Of a stretch of DNA of 64,000 nt, positions 1-8,629 are shown one piece after another. The notes under the pieces are model-generated. The model worked only from the letters and a program-made list of their open reading frames with translations, did not search any database and was not told the DNA's origin. A program made the position numbers and the translations under genes. This DNA is from Runella sp. (GTDB lineage Bacteria; Bacteroidota; Bacteroidia; Cytophagales; Spirosomataceae), in assembly GCA_023254175.1 (NCBI GenBank), contig JALQYJ010000107.1, positions 62,001-126,000 on the forward strand, given 5' to 3'. Position 1 is the first letter of the stretch. Each line of letters begins with the position of its first letter.

Positions 1-10
1 ACTCGTAGCA

Positions 11-190
11 TCAAAAACTAAGTTCCAAAAACTGGGCAGGCGTTAAGATTTGGGGTGGTAGGGGTTTAAAGCGAGAAGGTCTTTATCGCCCGTCAAAATA
101 TACTGAGCTTGGGTATCAATATACAACGCGACTAACCATTGCCATACTGACCCATAAGTTGGTATCGATGATAATGTTAATCTTGTGCAT
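11..190 (-). pseudogene. PIN-domain toxin remnant (VapC-like)
   Basis: Read on the minus strand, the ATG at 190 opens with MHKINIIIDTNLWVS, the usual start of a small PIN-domain ribonuclease whose Asp binds the catalytic metal. The frame stops after about 24 codons. A second frame carries AQYILTGDKDLLALNPY, which is the conserved C-terminal PIN block, and a third carries ILTPAQFLELSF and ends at 11-13. A PIN toxin normally has about 130-140 residues, so the centre is deleted and at least two frame changes are present. The start overlaps the 3' end of the antitoxin-like frame (177-430), the usual antitoxin-then-toxin order. It is almost certainly non-functional. The reading is from motif recognition. 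Confidence 0.6.
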
Positions 191-430
191 ACCGCTTTTG
201 GCGAAAGTCTTTGATTTCGTTTATAATCTCTGTTTGACTAATGGCGGGGTCAGCTGCTGTCAACGTTTTTAAGAAGGCTTTCATCTTAGCTTTCATCAAG
301 TCTTGCTCAGTAATATCCTCAATCGGAATCACAATGATTTCAAAACGTTTTGGGCATATTCTTTGGGAATCCGCATAGACACACGGCCATTTTTGGGCGT
401 AACAATTTCTCTTAAAGCGTTCATGGTCAT
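177..430 (-). pseudogene. Frameshifted antitoxin of a PIN toxin pair
   Basis: From the ATG at 430 (or the ATG at 424) the minus strand reads MTMNALREIVTPKNGRVSMR followed by IPKEYAQ, and then the frame runs into a stop. Shifting frame at that point restores a continuous reading, KRFEIIVIPIEDITEQDL through to DFRQKRYAQD, ending at 177-179. The N-terminus resembles the short DNA-binding antitoxins paired with PIN toxins in Bacteroidota, though I cannot name the family. A single-base lesion near base 345 explains the break. It overlaps the start of the toxin remnant, as in intact operons. If the lesion were a sequencing error the antitoxin could be intact, but the toxin next to it is also broken. 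Confidence 0.55.
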
Positions 431-526
431 TATTTTTTATACAAACTTATGCAAAAACCAAACGTAATGAAGACCAATGAGAAAAGTATCGGAGCTATCA
501 ATCACATTATCAGTCATTTGGATTAG

Positions 527-1807
527 ATGAACAAGCTTTTAATATTTTGTATGTACGTGTTTGGAGTAGTGGGCTTGAACGTTTGCTATGCTCAAGATAC
601 CACCCCAAAAGTCTTTTTGACGCTTTTAGGTGGCGCAGGTGGACGAGCAGCTGGCCCTGACCCTGTGGTGCAGAACTTCGGGCGAACCGTCTATACCTAT
701 ACAGGTAAGCCTCAAAAAAATGACTTTGCAGGCACAAAATATCTTGTCATTGATGCCCAAGGGGAGGAAAAAGAAATAAAACTCGACGAACTCAATTTTG
801 ATGCCGAAGCAAGGCTCGGTATCAGAAACGTACAAGGCCACGGCTGGTTTCTTAGTGCAGGCTATCTGTTCAGTCGGATTAGCTTTCAGTACGAGACCAT
901 AAACTTCGCTTACAAAGGCCGTGGCCTTGGCAGAAGGTGGGGCGATGTCGAAAACCATTTTCTTACGTTTGGTATTGCCAAATACTGGAACTTGCGCCCC
1001 TACGAAAACTGGGATAGTGGCTTGTTTGTTAGGGGTTCGGGTGGTTATATTTTTAGACAAACTGTTGGTGGGGGGAGCAACATTCCCGTCAATCAATATG
1101 CTTCTCGGCGCATGGAAAACGGTACGGGCTATGTGTTTAATCTGGAAGAATCCATCACCAGTAACTGGGCTGTGATACCCGAATTTGGGATGAGGGCAAA
1201 CAATCCAGAATTTTTAGCTGAGTTTTCGATTTCGGCTATCTTGCCTATGAGCGATTTTATCTTCAAAGAAAGAGCCAAATACTACGAAAACAACGTGCTA
1301 CGGGGGCAGGCCGTCAGTTCGGTGTCAGGTATGATGATTGCCCTCAACTTTCGGCTGGGGCTGACCGTATTCTCGACCAAAAGGCGAAGCAAGCCCAAAC
1401 GACAGTACATTCCCCAACTGCGAAAAGAAACATCAAAGCCGAGTTATGTACCATCCTCTAAATTTGACGAAGCCACTGCCACAAAGCCCGTCGAGCTATT
1501 GATTTATTTCAAACTGACAAAATCGGAACTTGAAAGGGAGTCTTTTTCCGAACTCGATGAATTGGCGACATGGCTGGCGGCCAACCCCCGCAAACGCATT
1601 CGGCTCGAAGGCCACACCGACAAAATCGGCGACCCAACACTCAACTACGAGCTTTCGCTCAAACGCCTCTATACTGTCAAATCGTATTTGACGAAGCAGG
1701 GCATAGCCGCCAACCGCATCGAAACCACTGGCTATGGAGATACCAAACTCCTGTACCCCAGCCCCGACCAACGCAACCGACGGGTAGAAATGCGGTTGCT
1801 GAATTGA
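527..1807 (+). CDS. OmpA-family outer-membrane protein
   Basis: A 426-residue exported protein. An N-terminal signal peptide ends near residue 22 at CYAQ. Residues about 25-300 are rich in alternating aromatic and polar segments typical of an outer-membrane beta-barrel. The last 100 residues are an OmpA-like peptidoglycan-binding domain, with LEGHTDKIGDPTLNYELSLK and the closing RNRRVEMRL motif. The family anchors the outer membrane to peptidoglycan. The ATG is chosen because it directly precedes the hydrophobic signal sequence. A 25-codon mini-frame (449-526) ends with TAG directly abutting this ATG, so translation might be coupled. It heads a same-strand group of four exported proteins; its exact partner or ligand cannot be read from sequence. 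Confidence 0.8.
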   Translation: MNKLLIFCMYVFGVVGLNVCYAQDTTPKVFLTLLGGAGGRAAGPDPVVQNFGRTVYTYTGKPQKNDFAGTKYLVIDAQGEEKEIKLDELNFDAEARLGIRNVQGHGWFLSAGYLFSRISFQYETINFAYKGRGLGRRWGDVENHFLTFGIAKYWNLRPYENWDSGLFVRGSGGYIFRQTVGGGSNIPVNQYASRRMENGTGYVFNLEESITSNWAVIPEFGMRANNPEFLAEFSISAILPMSDFIFKERAKYYENNVLRGQAVSSVSGMMIALNFRLGLTVFSTKRRSKPKRQYIPQLRKETSKPSYVPSSKFDEATATKPVELLIYFKLTKSELERESFSELDELATWLAANPRKRIRLEGHTDKIGDPTLNYELSLKRLYTVKSYLTKQGIAANRIETTGYGDTKLLYPSPDQRNRRVEMRLLN

Positions 1808-1834
1808 TGAAATAATTATAAACCTAACCAAGAC

Positions 1835-2737
1835 ATGAAAAAAATATTTTTGCTTCTCCTCTGCTTTTTGGGCTTTATCAATAGCCAAGCCCAGAGGCTC
1901 ACCCTCCGAGATTTGGAGCTTTTGCACCAATGTGATTCGCCTGACTGCGAAAAAGACTATCTCCAACAATTGGGTTATGTATTTAAAGAGGCAGAATATA
2001 CAGACAAAGAGAAAGTCCGTGTAGCTTTTTCATATGTGACTAAGAAGGATAAATCTAAGTTGGTCATTGTTACTCACCCTGATAATATGATGATTTTGTA
2101 TTTACCAGCTGGGGCTAGCATACTTCAAGAATTGGCCAATGATATCGAAAAGAGAGGGGTGAAAATCCCAGGACTTAATGACGAGATGGCTCATTATCGA
2201 ATGGAAGGGACAAGCTATTTTCTAAGTACCTCCTACGAGGGCAAGAAACTTACTACCATAAGTTTGTCCACTTTCACTGACCCACCTCCTCAGTTGGTGA
2301 AAGGAGAGTCCGCCGACCATGTTCGTTTTGCTGATGCCGATGGTAAGTTTCACTATATGAGTGAGTTCAAAGGCAAAGTGGTCTATATCAACATGTGGGC
2401 AAGTTGGTGTAGTTATTGTTTGGCGGCTGTACCTGAAGTTAAAAAGATGATAAACCAACTGAAACCCGACGAAAGGAAGAATGTGGTATTTCTGTTTTTG
2501 AATGGCGAAAAAGAACAAACTCCGTGGCTGTCGGCGGTCAGAAGATACGAGTATGATAAGTATGGCCTTAATTTTCAAATTCCTACAAAACCATTTGGCA
2601 ATCCCAAAATTGCCTTTGTGTTGCGGGCATATCCAAGCTATACGATTATAGACAAGCAAGGGCGTTTATGGAAAAACTGGGCAGAGAAGCCTGGCCCACA
2701 AGCTATTGCTGAAATTCGCAAACTCATTAACCAATAG
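1835..2737 (+). CDS. Exported TlpA-like thioredoxin-fold protein
   Basis: A 300-residue protein with a signal peptide ending near residue 20 (INSQAQ). Residues about 20-165 are a domain I do not recognise. The C-terminal half is a thioredoxin/TlpA-like fold: GKVVYINMWASWCSYCLAAV contains the redox pair CSYC, and a later segment near RAYPSYTIID fits the cis-Pro loop of the fold. Such proteins act in the periplasm as disulfide reductases or in cytochrome maturation. The stop is 6 bases before the next start, so it is probably co-transcribed with the WG-repeat gene. The CSYC dipeptide differs from the CGPC of thioredoxin; what its substrate is remains unknown. Confidence 0.75.
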   Translation: MKKIFLLLLCFLGFINSQAQRLTLRDLELLHQCDSPDCEKDYLQQLGYVFKEAEYTDKEKVRVAFSYVTKKDKSKLVIVTHPDNMMILYLPAGASILQELANDIEKRGVKIPGLNDEMAHYRMEGTSYFLSTSYEGKKLTTISLSTFTDPPPQLVKGESADHVRFADADGKFHYMSEFKGKVVYINMWASWCSYCLAAVPEVKKMINQLKPDERKNVVFLFLNGEKEQTPWLSAVRRYEYDKYGLNFQIPTKPFGNPKIAFVLRAYPSYTIIDKQGRLWKNWAEKPGPQAIAEIRKLINQ

Positions 2738-2743
2738 TGCTTT

Positions 2744-4087
2744 ATGAAAAAAAATTTCTTGATATTGGGTTTGATTGGACAATGTGCGCTGGCGCAAGTA
2801 CCCGCTATACAATTTTCTCCCACGCTCAAAACTATTGATGCTGACGCTTTGGCACCTTTTAGTGAAGGATACGCTGTGGTGGTAAAAGGAGCATCGCACG
2901 CCATGATTGATACCAAGGGCAGTTTTTTTATCCCCTACAATAAGTACCAATTTGGAGGGACTTTTAAGGAAGAATACTGGTCGAAAGGTAGTCTGAAAAA
3001 ATATCGGGTGGGTTTTAATAATGGGCGGTGTTTTGTCGTAAATCCAAAAAGTGGAGATATCGGTATGATGGACAGAACCCAAAAACTGCTCGTTCCGTTT
3101 CAGCATGGCGCACCTTACATTTTGGACAACTATATTCTAAAAATGGAGCTGCAGGGTGGTAGAAAACAACATTACTTGTGGGATGGTACACCGCTTTTTG
3201 TGCCACAAGGCCAAGACAGCGAAGCCCAACAGCCCAAACTCCCCCGAGGTTTTTCCTATCAGACGGCAGATATTGAGAGTAAAAGACTTTGGGCTTTTGA
3301 AAATTACTATACAGGCCGCACCATGACGTATGCCCTAACCGACTACTCGGGGAGATTTATTACTGAACCGATTTTTGAGGAAATAAACCCTTTTTCGGAA
3401 GGGTTGGCGGTGGTGATGAAACGCAATGAGTTCAAAGAAGAAAAATGGGGAGTCATTGATACCAATGGAAAAACGGTAATTGACTTTATTTATTCGTTTC
3501 CTCCAAGTGATTTTCACGATGGGCTGTCTATCGTAACGCCCAACAGTTACGATTTAGACTTACGATATGCCTTTATCAACCGAGCGGGTGAGGTGGTTTT
3601 AAAAATTAAAAATGTAGAGAAAGGGCCAGAAGTTGGTCATCGTTATTATGGCTGGACCAACAATTTGTTTTTTAGTGATGGCCGTTTGCTGCTCAGAAAA
3701 CCTAAATATGACCCTCCCCATTTACTGCTGTATGATAAAACTGGCAAATCAATTGATTTGGAAGAAGTTGCCAAGAACGAGATTAAAAAATGGGGACTTG
3801 GAAATGCCTTTAAACAAGGCTACGGCGTGGGTACTCTCAATTACCAAGATGGCATTCTCTATTACTCTATTTTCTCTCCAATTTCCTTACACGACGGCTG
3901 TACAGGTATGATTGACATACTTAACGGTGAATTTAGCCTCCCGCCCATTTATAGCAGTTTGCGAGATTTTGACCCAATATCAGGGCTTACATTGGCCAAG
4001 GCCAAAACCAAAGGAAAAGAAATAGAGGGCTATATCAATACCAAAGGTGTTTTTGAAATAGTGAAGGGAGTGGCCTCTAAATGGTGA
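2744..4087 (+). CDS. Exported WG-repeat protein
   Basis: A 447-residue protein with a short signal peptide ending near residue 17 (CALAQ). The body carries degenerate WG-type repeats of about 50-60 residues, with the pattern F-x-E-G-x-A-V-V followed by W-G-V-I-D-x-x-G-K. The clearest copies are near residue 45 (EGYAVVVKGASHAMIDTKG) and near residue 230 (EGLAVVMKRN then KWGVIDTNGKTVI). WG-repeat proteins are predicted to form beta-propeller-like or solenoid surfaces; no enzymatic activity is established for most of them. The gene begins 6 bases after the thioredoxin-like gene. The start of the mature chain (QVPAIQ) resembles that of the next gene (QVPTVK), which hints at a common export context. 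Confidence 0.72.
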   Translation: MKKNFLILGLIGQCALAQVPAIQFSPTLKTIDADALAPFSEGYAVVVKGASHAMIDTKGSFFIPYNKYQFGGTFKEEYWSKGSLKKYRVGFNNGRCFVVNPKSGDIGMMDRTQKLLVPFQHGAPYILDNYILKMELQGGRKQHYLWDGTPLFVPQGQDSEAQQPKLPRGFSYQTADIESKRLWAFENYYTGRTMTYALTDYSGRFITEPIFEEINPFSEGLAVVMKRNEFKEEKWGVIDTNGKTVIDFIYSFPPSDFHDGLSIVTPNSYDLDLRYAFINRAGEVVLKIKNVEKGPEVGHRYYGWTNNLFFSDGRLLLRKPKYDPPHLLLYDKTGKSIDLEEVAKNEIKKWGLGNAFKQGYGVGTLNYQDGILYYSIFSPISLHDGCTGMIDILNGEFSLPPIYSSLRDFDPISGLTLAKAKTKGKEIEGYINTKGVFEIVKGVASKW

Positions 4088-4127
4088 AACACAAATAATC
4101 CCAAACACGCAAATAAAGACAAAACCT

Positions 4128-5537
4128 ATGAAAAAATTTCTAATCCTTTTCCTGTGTATATCGGGGGCGGTGATGGGCCAAGTACCTACTGTAAAAAGCG
4201 TGTCAGATGTGGCCGTTATCCGTCAGCAATATCGGCAAATCATAGATTCCGATGATGAAAAACGCTATTCTTACGATCTCATCAATCTCTTTAATTCCAT
4301 CATGCTCACCGAAAAAACTGCCCCTTATTATTATGGTATTCTGATTTCTATTTATGAAATCATTGATAACCCTAATAACCCTTATCACAATTTAACCAGA
4401 GAACAAAAAGCCGAAAACACAGAGAAAATTCGGAATTTACTGACAGAAAAAAATCAAGTTTTTGTCAAACTTGAAAGAGATGCCGTTTATGATACTCCTA
4501 ATAGCCCTTGGACTGTCGAAACGCCGAGTATGTGCATAGGTTGGACGCAACCCCACGTAATCTACAGCGAAACACTAAAAAAAATGGGCGTTGAAACCTA
4601 CGAGGTAGGAGAAGAACAAGAAATAGGCTACGATTTTGAGAGTTTACTAACCCATTTGCCCAAACTGATACGGCAATATGGTGACCTCACTTACAAGGAA
4701 TACAATGAGAAAGGGGAAATCATTTATTCAAGTTCTTACGGCGATAAGTTTTTTGAGTATTTGTTAAGTTCAAGCATTAGTAATGATGAAAATGGAAACA
4801 TTACAGTATATGATGGAGATAGCACTTGGGTGAAAGCCAATGAATATAAACGTTGGTCCCAGTGGGTGAAGGAGCAAATGCCTTATTTTAAAGACCACGT
4901 AACAAAAGCCAAAGCATATTACTACACCAACGATTTTGAGGCAGCCAAACGGGAACTATTGGAGGCAAAAAGAGAAAAGGTCCCCAATCCCGAGATTGAT
5001 AACTACTTGTACGCCGTCAACAACATGCTGTTACTCCAAAAAAATCCGCAACTCAAAAAAGGATTACCCAACAAGGTATTTTCCAGCGGTTGGAAACGTC
5101 CTGTAAAAGGGGAGGATAATTTATCAACGCCATTCGTCATGGCCGATTTCAACGAAGATGGGCTATTAGATGAGGCTATCTTGCTCTCGCCTCAAACAGT
5201 CTCCAAATTCCACAACGATATGGCTTTGTTTGTCTATGTCAGTAAGCCCGACGGGAAGTATTCGGTCCAGAAAATAACGACTGCAAACCTTTTGATGAAC
5301 GGCTATCAAATGATAGACAGAGACGACCGAATGGCTAGCTTGTACAAAGGAATAGATGAATTAGCACCTCGACCTACCAAAGCACTCAGCATTTTTTACA
5401 CCCGAAAAAATGAAATTTTAGAAGGGCATTATGGTGATGTACAAATAATTTGGGACAAAGCCCAGCAGAAAATGGTAGGTATTGGCGATAGTGAGCCTTA
5501 TTGGTCGCAGTCCCATTGGCTCAAATACATAAAATGA
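4128..5537 (+). CDS. Exported protein of unknown function with FG-GAP-like segment
   Basis: A 469-residue protein I do not recognise as a whole. A signal peptide ends near residue 18 (AVMGQ). Residues about 20-250 are helical and charged. Residues about 265-305 resemble a tetratricopeptide-like helical pair (AYYYTNDFEAAKRELLEAKR). Near residue 345, VMADFNEDGLLDEAIL is an FG-GAP/VCBS-like calcium-loop motif (DxNxDG), followed by a short beta-rich region. It follows the WG-repeat gene by 40 bases on the same strand and is the last of the four exported genes; the next genes run the other way. No catalytic motif is evident. Confidence 0.6.
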   Translation: MKKFLILFLCISGAVMGQVPTVKSVSDVAVIRQQYRQIIDSDDEKRYSYDLINLFNSIMLTEKTAPYYYGILISIYEIIDNPNNPYHNLTREQKAENTEKIRNLLTEKNQVFVKLERDAVYDTPNSPWTVETPSMCIGWTQPHVIYSETLKKMGVETYEVGEEQEIGYDFESLLTHLPKLIRQYGDLTYKEYNEKGEIIYSSSYGDKFFEYLLSSSISNDENGNITVYDGDSTWVKANEYKRWSQWVKEQMPYFKDHVTKAKAYYYTNDFEAAKRELLEAKREKVPNPEIDNYLYAVNNMLLLQKNPQLKKGLPNKVFSSGWKRPVKGEDNLSTPFVMADFNEDGLLDEAILLSPQTVSKFHNDMALFVYVSKPDGKYSVQKITTANLLMNGYQMIDRDDRMASLYKGIDELAPRPTKALSIFYTRKNEILEGHYGDVQIIWDKAQQKMVGIGDSEPYWSQSHWLKYIK

Positions 5538-5581
5538 ATGAACCTAAAACTTACCCGAACTGATATAGGTATAAGCTGAGG

Positions 5582-5752
5582 CTAAGGTGCAGTTCTTTGG
5601 CGAGGTTTTTTACGATGCAAGTCCTGTTGGAGGGCTACTTGCAACAACTTATCTTCAGGAAATTGTCGTAAAGTCGCTTGGGTATTTTCGATGAGGTGAT
5701 TCAACTCATTGATTTCTTTAATAATCACATCGGGATTTCGTGGCTCTTTCAT
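5582..5752 (-). CDS. Small charged protein (56 aa), unknown
   Basis: The minus strand encodes a 56-residue protein starting MKEPRNPDVIIKEINELNHL and ending with RKKPRQRTAP. It is highly charged and predicted helical, with no membrane segment or signal. Its ATG overlaps the TGA of the upstream minus-strand gene as ATGA (bases 5749-5752), the signature of a translationally coupled pair. That coupling, rather than similarity, is the reason to call it real. I do not recognise a family. Because the upstream partner looks damaged, this gene may be a survivor of a decaying two-gene unit. Confidence 0.5.
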   Translation of the reverse strand: MKEPRNPDVIIKEINELNHLIENTQATLRQFPEDKLLQVALQQDLHRKKPRQRTAP

Positions 5753-6177
5753 GGTTCATTGATTTCTATAAAACCTTTTGGATGTTCGTTTCGGTCATGA
5801 TCAAACCATCTTTTAAAATAGCTTATTCTTAGTTCTGCGTTTTTCAATCGGAGGTTATATTTGTGATGGATAGGTATCAGATGAGCATCAATTTGATACG
5901 TTTCGATGGATCTACCTACCGTCAAATAAGGCAATAGTTGTTCGATTTGAGCATCTAATGAATCATCATAATGAATCAAATTAGCCAACTCTATGTCGTA
6001 AGGTTGGCAGATTGTACCGAAAATAGCTTTTCGATACGCTATGTATGACTCAAAAAGTAAAGGCCTTGTATTAGAATCAGGAAACTCGTACACAAACACT
6101 TTTTGGCATTTGTTGAGGTCATAGGAAATTACATCGTGAGGGCATAAATTACCGAAAGTATCGAAACTCGCAAGTAT
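5749..6177 (-). pseudogene. Damaged DUF6932-like gene
   Basis: A frame open from 6177 to 5749 on the minus strand reads SFDTFGNLCPHDVI near its start, then FVYEFPDSNTRPLLFE, YQIDAHLIPIHHKYN and WFDHDRNEHPKGFIEI at the end. This succession matches my recollection of the DUF6932 family, a nucleotidyltransferase-like protein of about 160-170 residues. There is no ATG upstream of the conserved N-terminus; the first usable codon is the GTG at 6099, inside the conserved region. The block that normally holds the Gly-Ser nucleotidyltransferase signature between FGTICQPYDI and ELANLI appears to be deleted. Both lesions suggest a pseudogene. The last codons overlap the 56-residue gene. Alternative: a divergent short protein starting at GTG 6099. 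Confidence 0.45.
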
Positions 6178-6213
6178 CTATCAAATCTAAGCAAAATCCT
6201 AGAACCAAATCAC

Positions 6214-6221
6214 TAACTTTG
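6214..6221 (+). promoter_or_regulatory. Bacteroidota -7 box for corA
   Basis: TAACTTTG matches the Bacteroidota -7 consensus TAnnTTTG and lies 20 bases before the corA start, giving a short leader. No clear -33 TTG element is visible at the expected spacing. Confidence 0.4.
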
Positions 6222-6241
6222 GCACAAATGCAGAGTGAGGT

Positions 6242-7186
6242 ATGGTACGTATTTTTTATCGTGAAGGAAAGCAAATCAAACGCGAAACCGACGTCCGTGA
6301 GATTGGGCACATTAAAAACATTCTGTGGATGGACTTGCAGTCTCCCACGCAAGAAGAAGAAGAATGGGTCGAGACTAAGTGTGATATTAGCTTCCAAACC
6401 CCCCAAGAAATTGTTGAGATTGAGAGCAGTTCGCGGTACTTTGAACAAAACGATACCATCAATGCTAACTCTAATTTTTTGAAAATCAATGCAGATGGTT
6501 ACGCGATTTACCCCGTTTCGCTCCTGATTCGGGAAGGCGTATTATTTACCTACCGCAACGGCGACTCAAAGACCTTTGCTGACACGGTTCGGAAAATGAA
6601 AGTGAGCCAAGAGACTTTCCAAAATGGAGTCGATATTCTTCTCCTTTTGCTCGAAACCCGCATCGAAAGCGATGCTGACGTGCTTGAAGGGCTCTCGCGG
6701 GACATTAGTGCTATTAGCAAAGATCTTAACCGAGAGCAGAAAGCAAAACAAGAAATTCTACTGAAAATTAACATGATGCAAGAAAATACCATGCTCTTGC
6801 GCGAAACCATTATCGATAAACAGCGGGTTTTGTCGGGCATTTTACGAAGTCAGTTTTTTCCCGACGACCGTAAAGAGCGTCTTCGTATTGTGTTGAAAGA
6901 CATTAGCTCGCTTTTGGAATACAGCACTTTCAACTTTGAACGACTGGAGTATTTGCAAAATACCTTTATGGGCCTTATCAATCTCGAACAAAACCAAATT
7001 ATCAAGATTTTTACGGTCTTTACCATCATTTTTATGCCTCCAACCCTGATTGCGGGCATTTTTGGGATGAATTATACCATTTTACCTAGTAGCACGCACC
7101 CGTTTGGCTTTTGGTTTTCGCTGTTACTGATGGTGTTTTCGATGGCTGCCATGTGGTTTTTCTTCAAACGAAAACATTGGATATAG
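6242..7186 (+). CDS. corA: CorA-family magnesium/divalent metal transporter
   Basis: A 314-residue inner-membrane channel. The N-terminal 240 residues are the cytoplasmic domain, ending in the long alpha7-like helix (residues about 150-245, charged, coiled). Two transmembrane segments follow at about 250-275 and 285-305. The signature GMN motif is present in IFGMNYTI at the end of the first membrane helix, and the chain closes with the basic tail FFKRKHWI, all as in CorA pentamers that admit Mg2+ (some members move Co2+, Ni2+ or Zn2+). Length is normal for the family. The start is an ATG 20 bases after a TAACTTTG box. It is monocistronic by spacing. Confidence 0.9.
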   Translation: MVRIFYREGKQIKRETDVREIGHIKNILWMDLQSPTQEEEEWVETKCDISFQTPQEIVEIESSSRYFEQNDTINANSNFLKINADGYAIYPVSLLIREGVLFTYRNGDSKTFADTVRKMKVSQETFQNGVDILLLLLETRIESDADVLEGLSRDISAISKDLNREQKAKQEILLKINMMQENTMLLRETIIDKQRVLSGILRSQFFPDDRKERLRIVLKDISSLLEYSTFNFERLEYLQNTFMGLINLEQNQIIKIFTVFTIIFMPPTLIAGIFGMNYTILPSSTHPFGFWFSLLLMVFSMAAMWFFFKRKHWI

Positions 7187-7345
7187 ACTTTTCGCGCTTA
7201 TCTATCAAAAAAAGAAAGCCATCTAGTAAAATGGGCAGTCGGTATAGTACGTTTTTAATCCTACTCATAAAGAAGTACCTTCGTTTCAGGGTACTTCTCA
7301 GAGTATCTGCACAATCATATTTAATCAACCTAACTGTTTAGTACA

Positions 7346-8629
7346 ATGAATTTAGGTGCATTTCTTCCTCTTGTTTTGGTAGGTATTTTAGGAAATTTCA
7401 TTCCAACAACTACTCCTGTTTCTTCTGATATTGTCATTTGTCACGGTGAAAGTACACCTGAGTTTACTTCTTGGGCACCAACCACTTCTACTGTAGGGGT
7501 TTCACCCATTGATTTGGACCCGACGAAAACGTATTCAATGCCTCTGTTGGCCGAAGCGTCCAAAGGAGAATTGATGCTTTCGTGGACTGAAAAAGACGTC
7601 GCAGGAATGACGTCATTTTGTGTGGCCTTTTCGAAAGATAAAGGCAAAACTTTTGGTGAAAAGAAAACCATTTTTAGCGGAAATGGCATTGGCAATAGCC
7701 GTATGATGCGTGCCAAAGTGCTTTCTAAAAAAGACGGTAGCTTTGTAGCTGTATTTACCAACCGTGGAGAGGTAAGTGCAGCTTCTGCTTCAGGAGGTGG
7801 AGGTGGTCGTTCTTCTAATATTGTGTATTGTGTTTCCAAAGATGGGGGAGCTACCTGGACATCGCCACAGGCGGTAGATTCTGACCCTAAACAAGGAATA
7901 GTGCGTGGATTTTTTGATGCGGTAGTTTTGCCAAACGACGAAGTGGCCGTGGCCTATTTGAAAGATGTAGCCAATAGCACCAAGCACGAAGAAAGAGATT
8001 TGCGCTTAGTTGTCTCAAAAGGTGGCGTAATGCAGCCCGAACGCCTATTGGATGCCGTAGTGTGCGATTGCTGCCCTATCAATTTGTCGGTAGATGCAAG
8101 CGGAGCGTTTACGGTAGTATACCGCGATAATAATGACGACATTCGTGATATGGCGCGTTTGATTTCGACGGATAACGCGGCTACGTTCTCAAAGTCAGAA
8201 ATTGTCTACAACGACAACTGGAAAATCATGGGTTGTCCTCACAGCGGTGCGATTTCTACGCAATATGGTAAAAGCCAGCTCTTGGCGTGGTTTTCGGGTT
8301 CAGAGCAAGAAAAAGGGATTCGTTTAGCGACCAGAGAAGGAAAGAAATTCTTTGTGTTGACCGAGGCTTCGGCCAAAAATCCTGCGTTGACCAGCGATGG
8401 CAATTTGGCAGTGATGCTTTGGGAACAGAGTAAAGCGGAAGGAGCGCCAACTCAAATAGCCTATCGTAAAATAGCGGGAGGACAAGTGTCGGAAACTACG
8501 TGGATAGCTGATGCTACCAATGCTACCAATTCAACGGGAATTGTTCTTGGAAATCAGTTGGTAATGGCTTACGAAGCAAAACAAGCCAATGGTAAAAACA
8601 GCTTAAAATTTAGCTACGTATCGTTATGA
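7346..8629 (+). CDS. Secreted BNR/sialidase-like beta-propeller protein
   Basis: A 427-residue protein with a hydrophobic N-terminus (signal peptide or lipid-free anchor, residues 1-25). The body contains Asp-box-like blades such as FSKDKGKTFGEK near residue 96 and SKDGGATWTSP near residue 170, typical of sialidase-type propellers. A Cys cluster, VCDCCPINL, sits near residue 238. I do not see the full Arg triad of true sialidases, so hydrolysis of sialic acid is not supported; the annotation exo-alpha-sialidase is only a fold name. Its stop overlaps the next start (ATGA), so it is translationally coupled to a haem-binding protein, which together with the CDCC cluster hints at a redox or metal role. 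Confidence 0.68.
   Translation: MNLGAFLPLVLVGILGNFIPTTTPVSSDIVICHGESTPEFTSWAPTTSTVGVSPIDLDPTKTYSMPLLAEASKGELMLSWTEKDVAGMTSFCVAFSKDKGKTFGEKKTIFSGNGIGNSRMMRAKVLSKKDGSFVAVFTNRGEVSAASASGGGGGRSSNIVYCVSKDGGATWTSPQAVDSDPKQGIVRGFFDAVVLPNDEVAVAYLKDVANSTKHEERDLRLVVSKGGVMQPERLLDAVVCDCCPINLSVDASGAFTVVYRDNNDDIRDMARLISTDNAATFSKSEIVYNDNWKIMGCPHSGAISTQYGKSQLLAWFSGSEQEKGIRLATREGKKFFVLTEASAKNPALTSDGNLAVMLWEQSKAEGAPTQIAYRKIAGGQVSETTWIADATNATNSTGIVLGNQLVMAYEAKQANGKNSLKFSYVSL

Noticed and set aside
449-526. 25-codon mini-frame whose TAG abuts the OmpA ATG
   Set aside because: Too short and without known similarity; kept only as a possible leader noted with the OmpA gene.
7346-8629. True sialidase able to release sialic acid
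   Set aside because: Asp-box repeats are present but the catalytic Arg triad is not recognised; only the fold name is justified.
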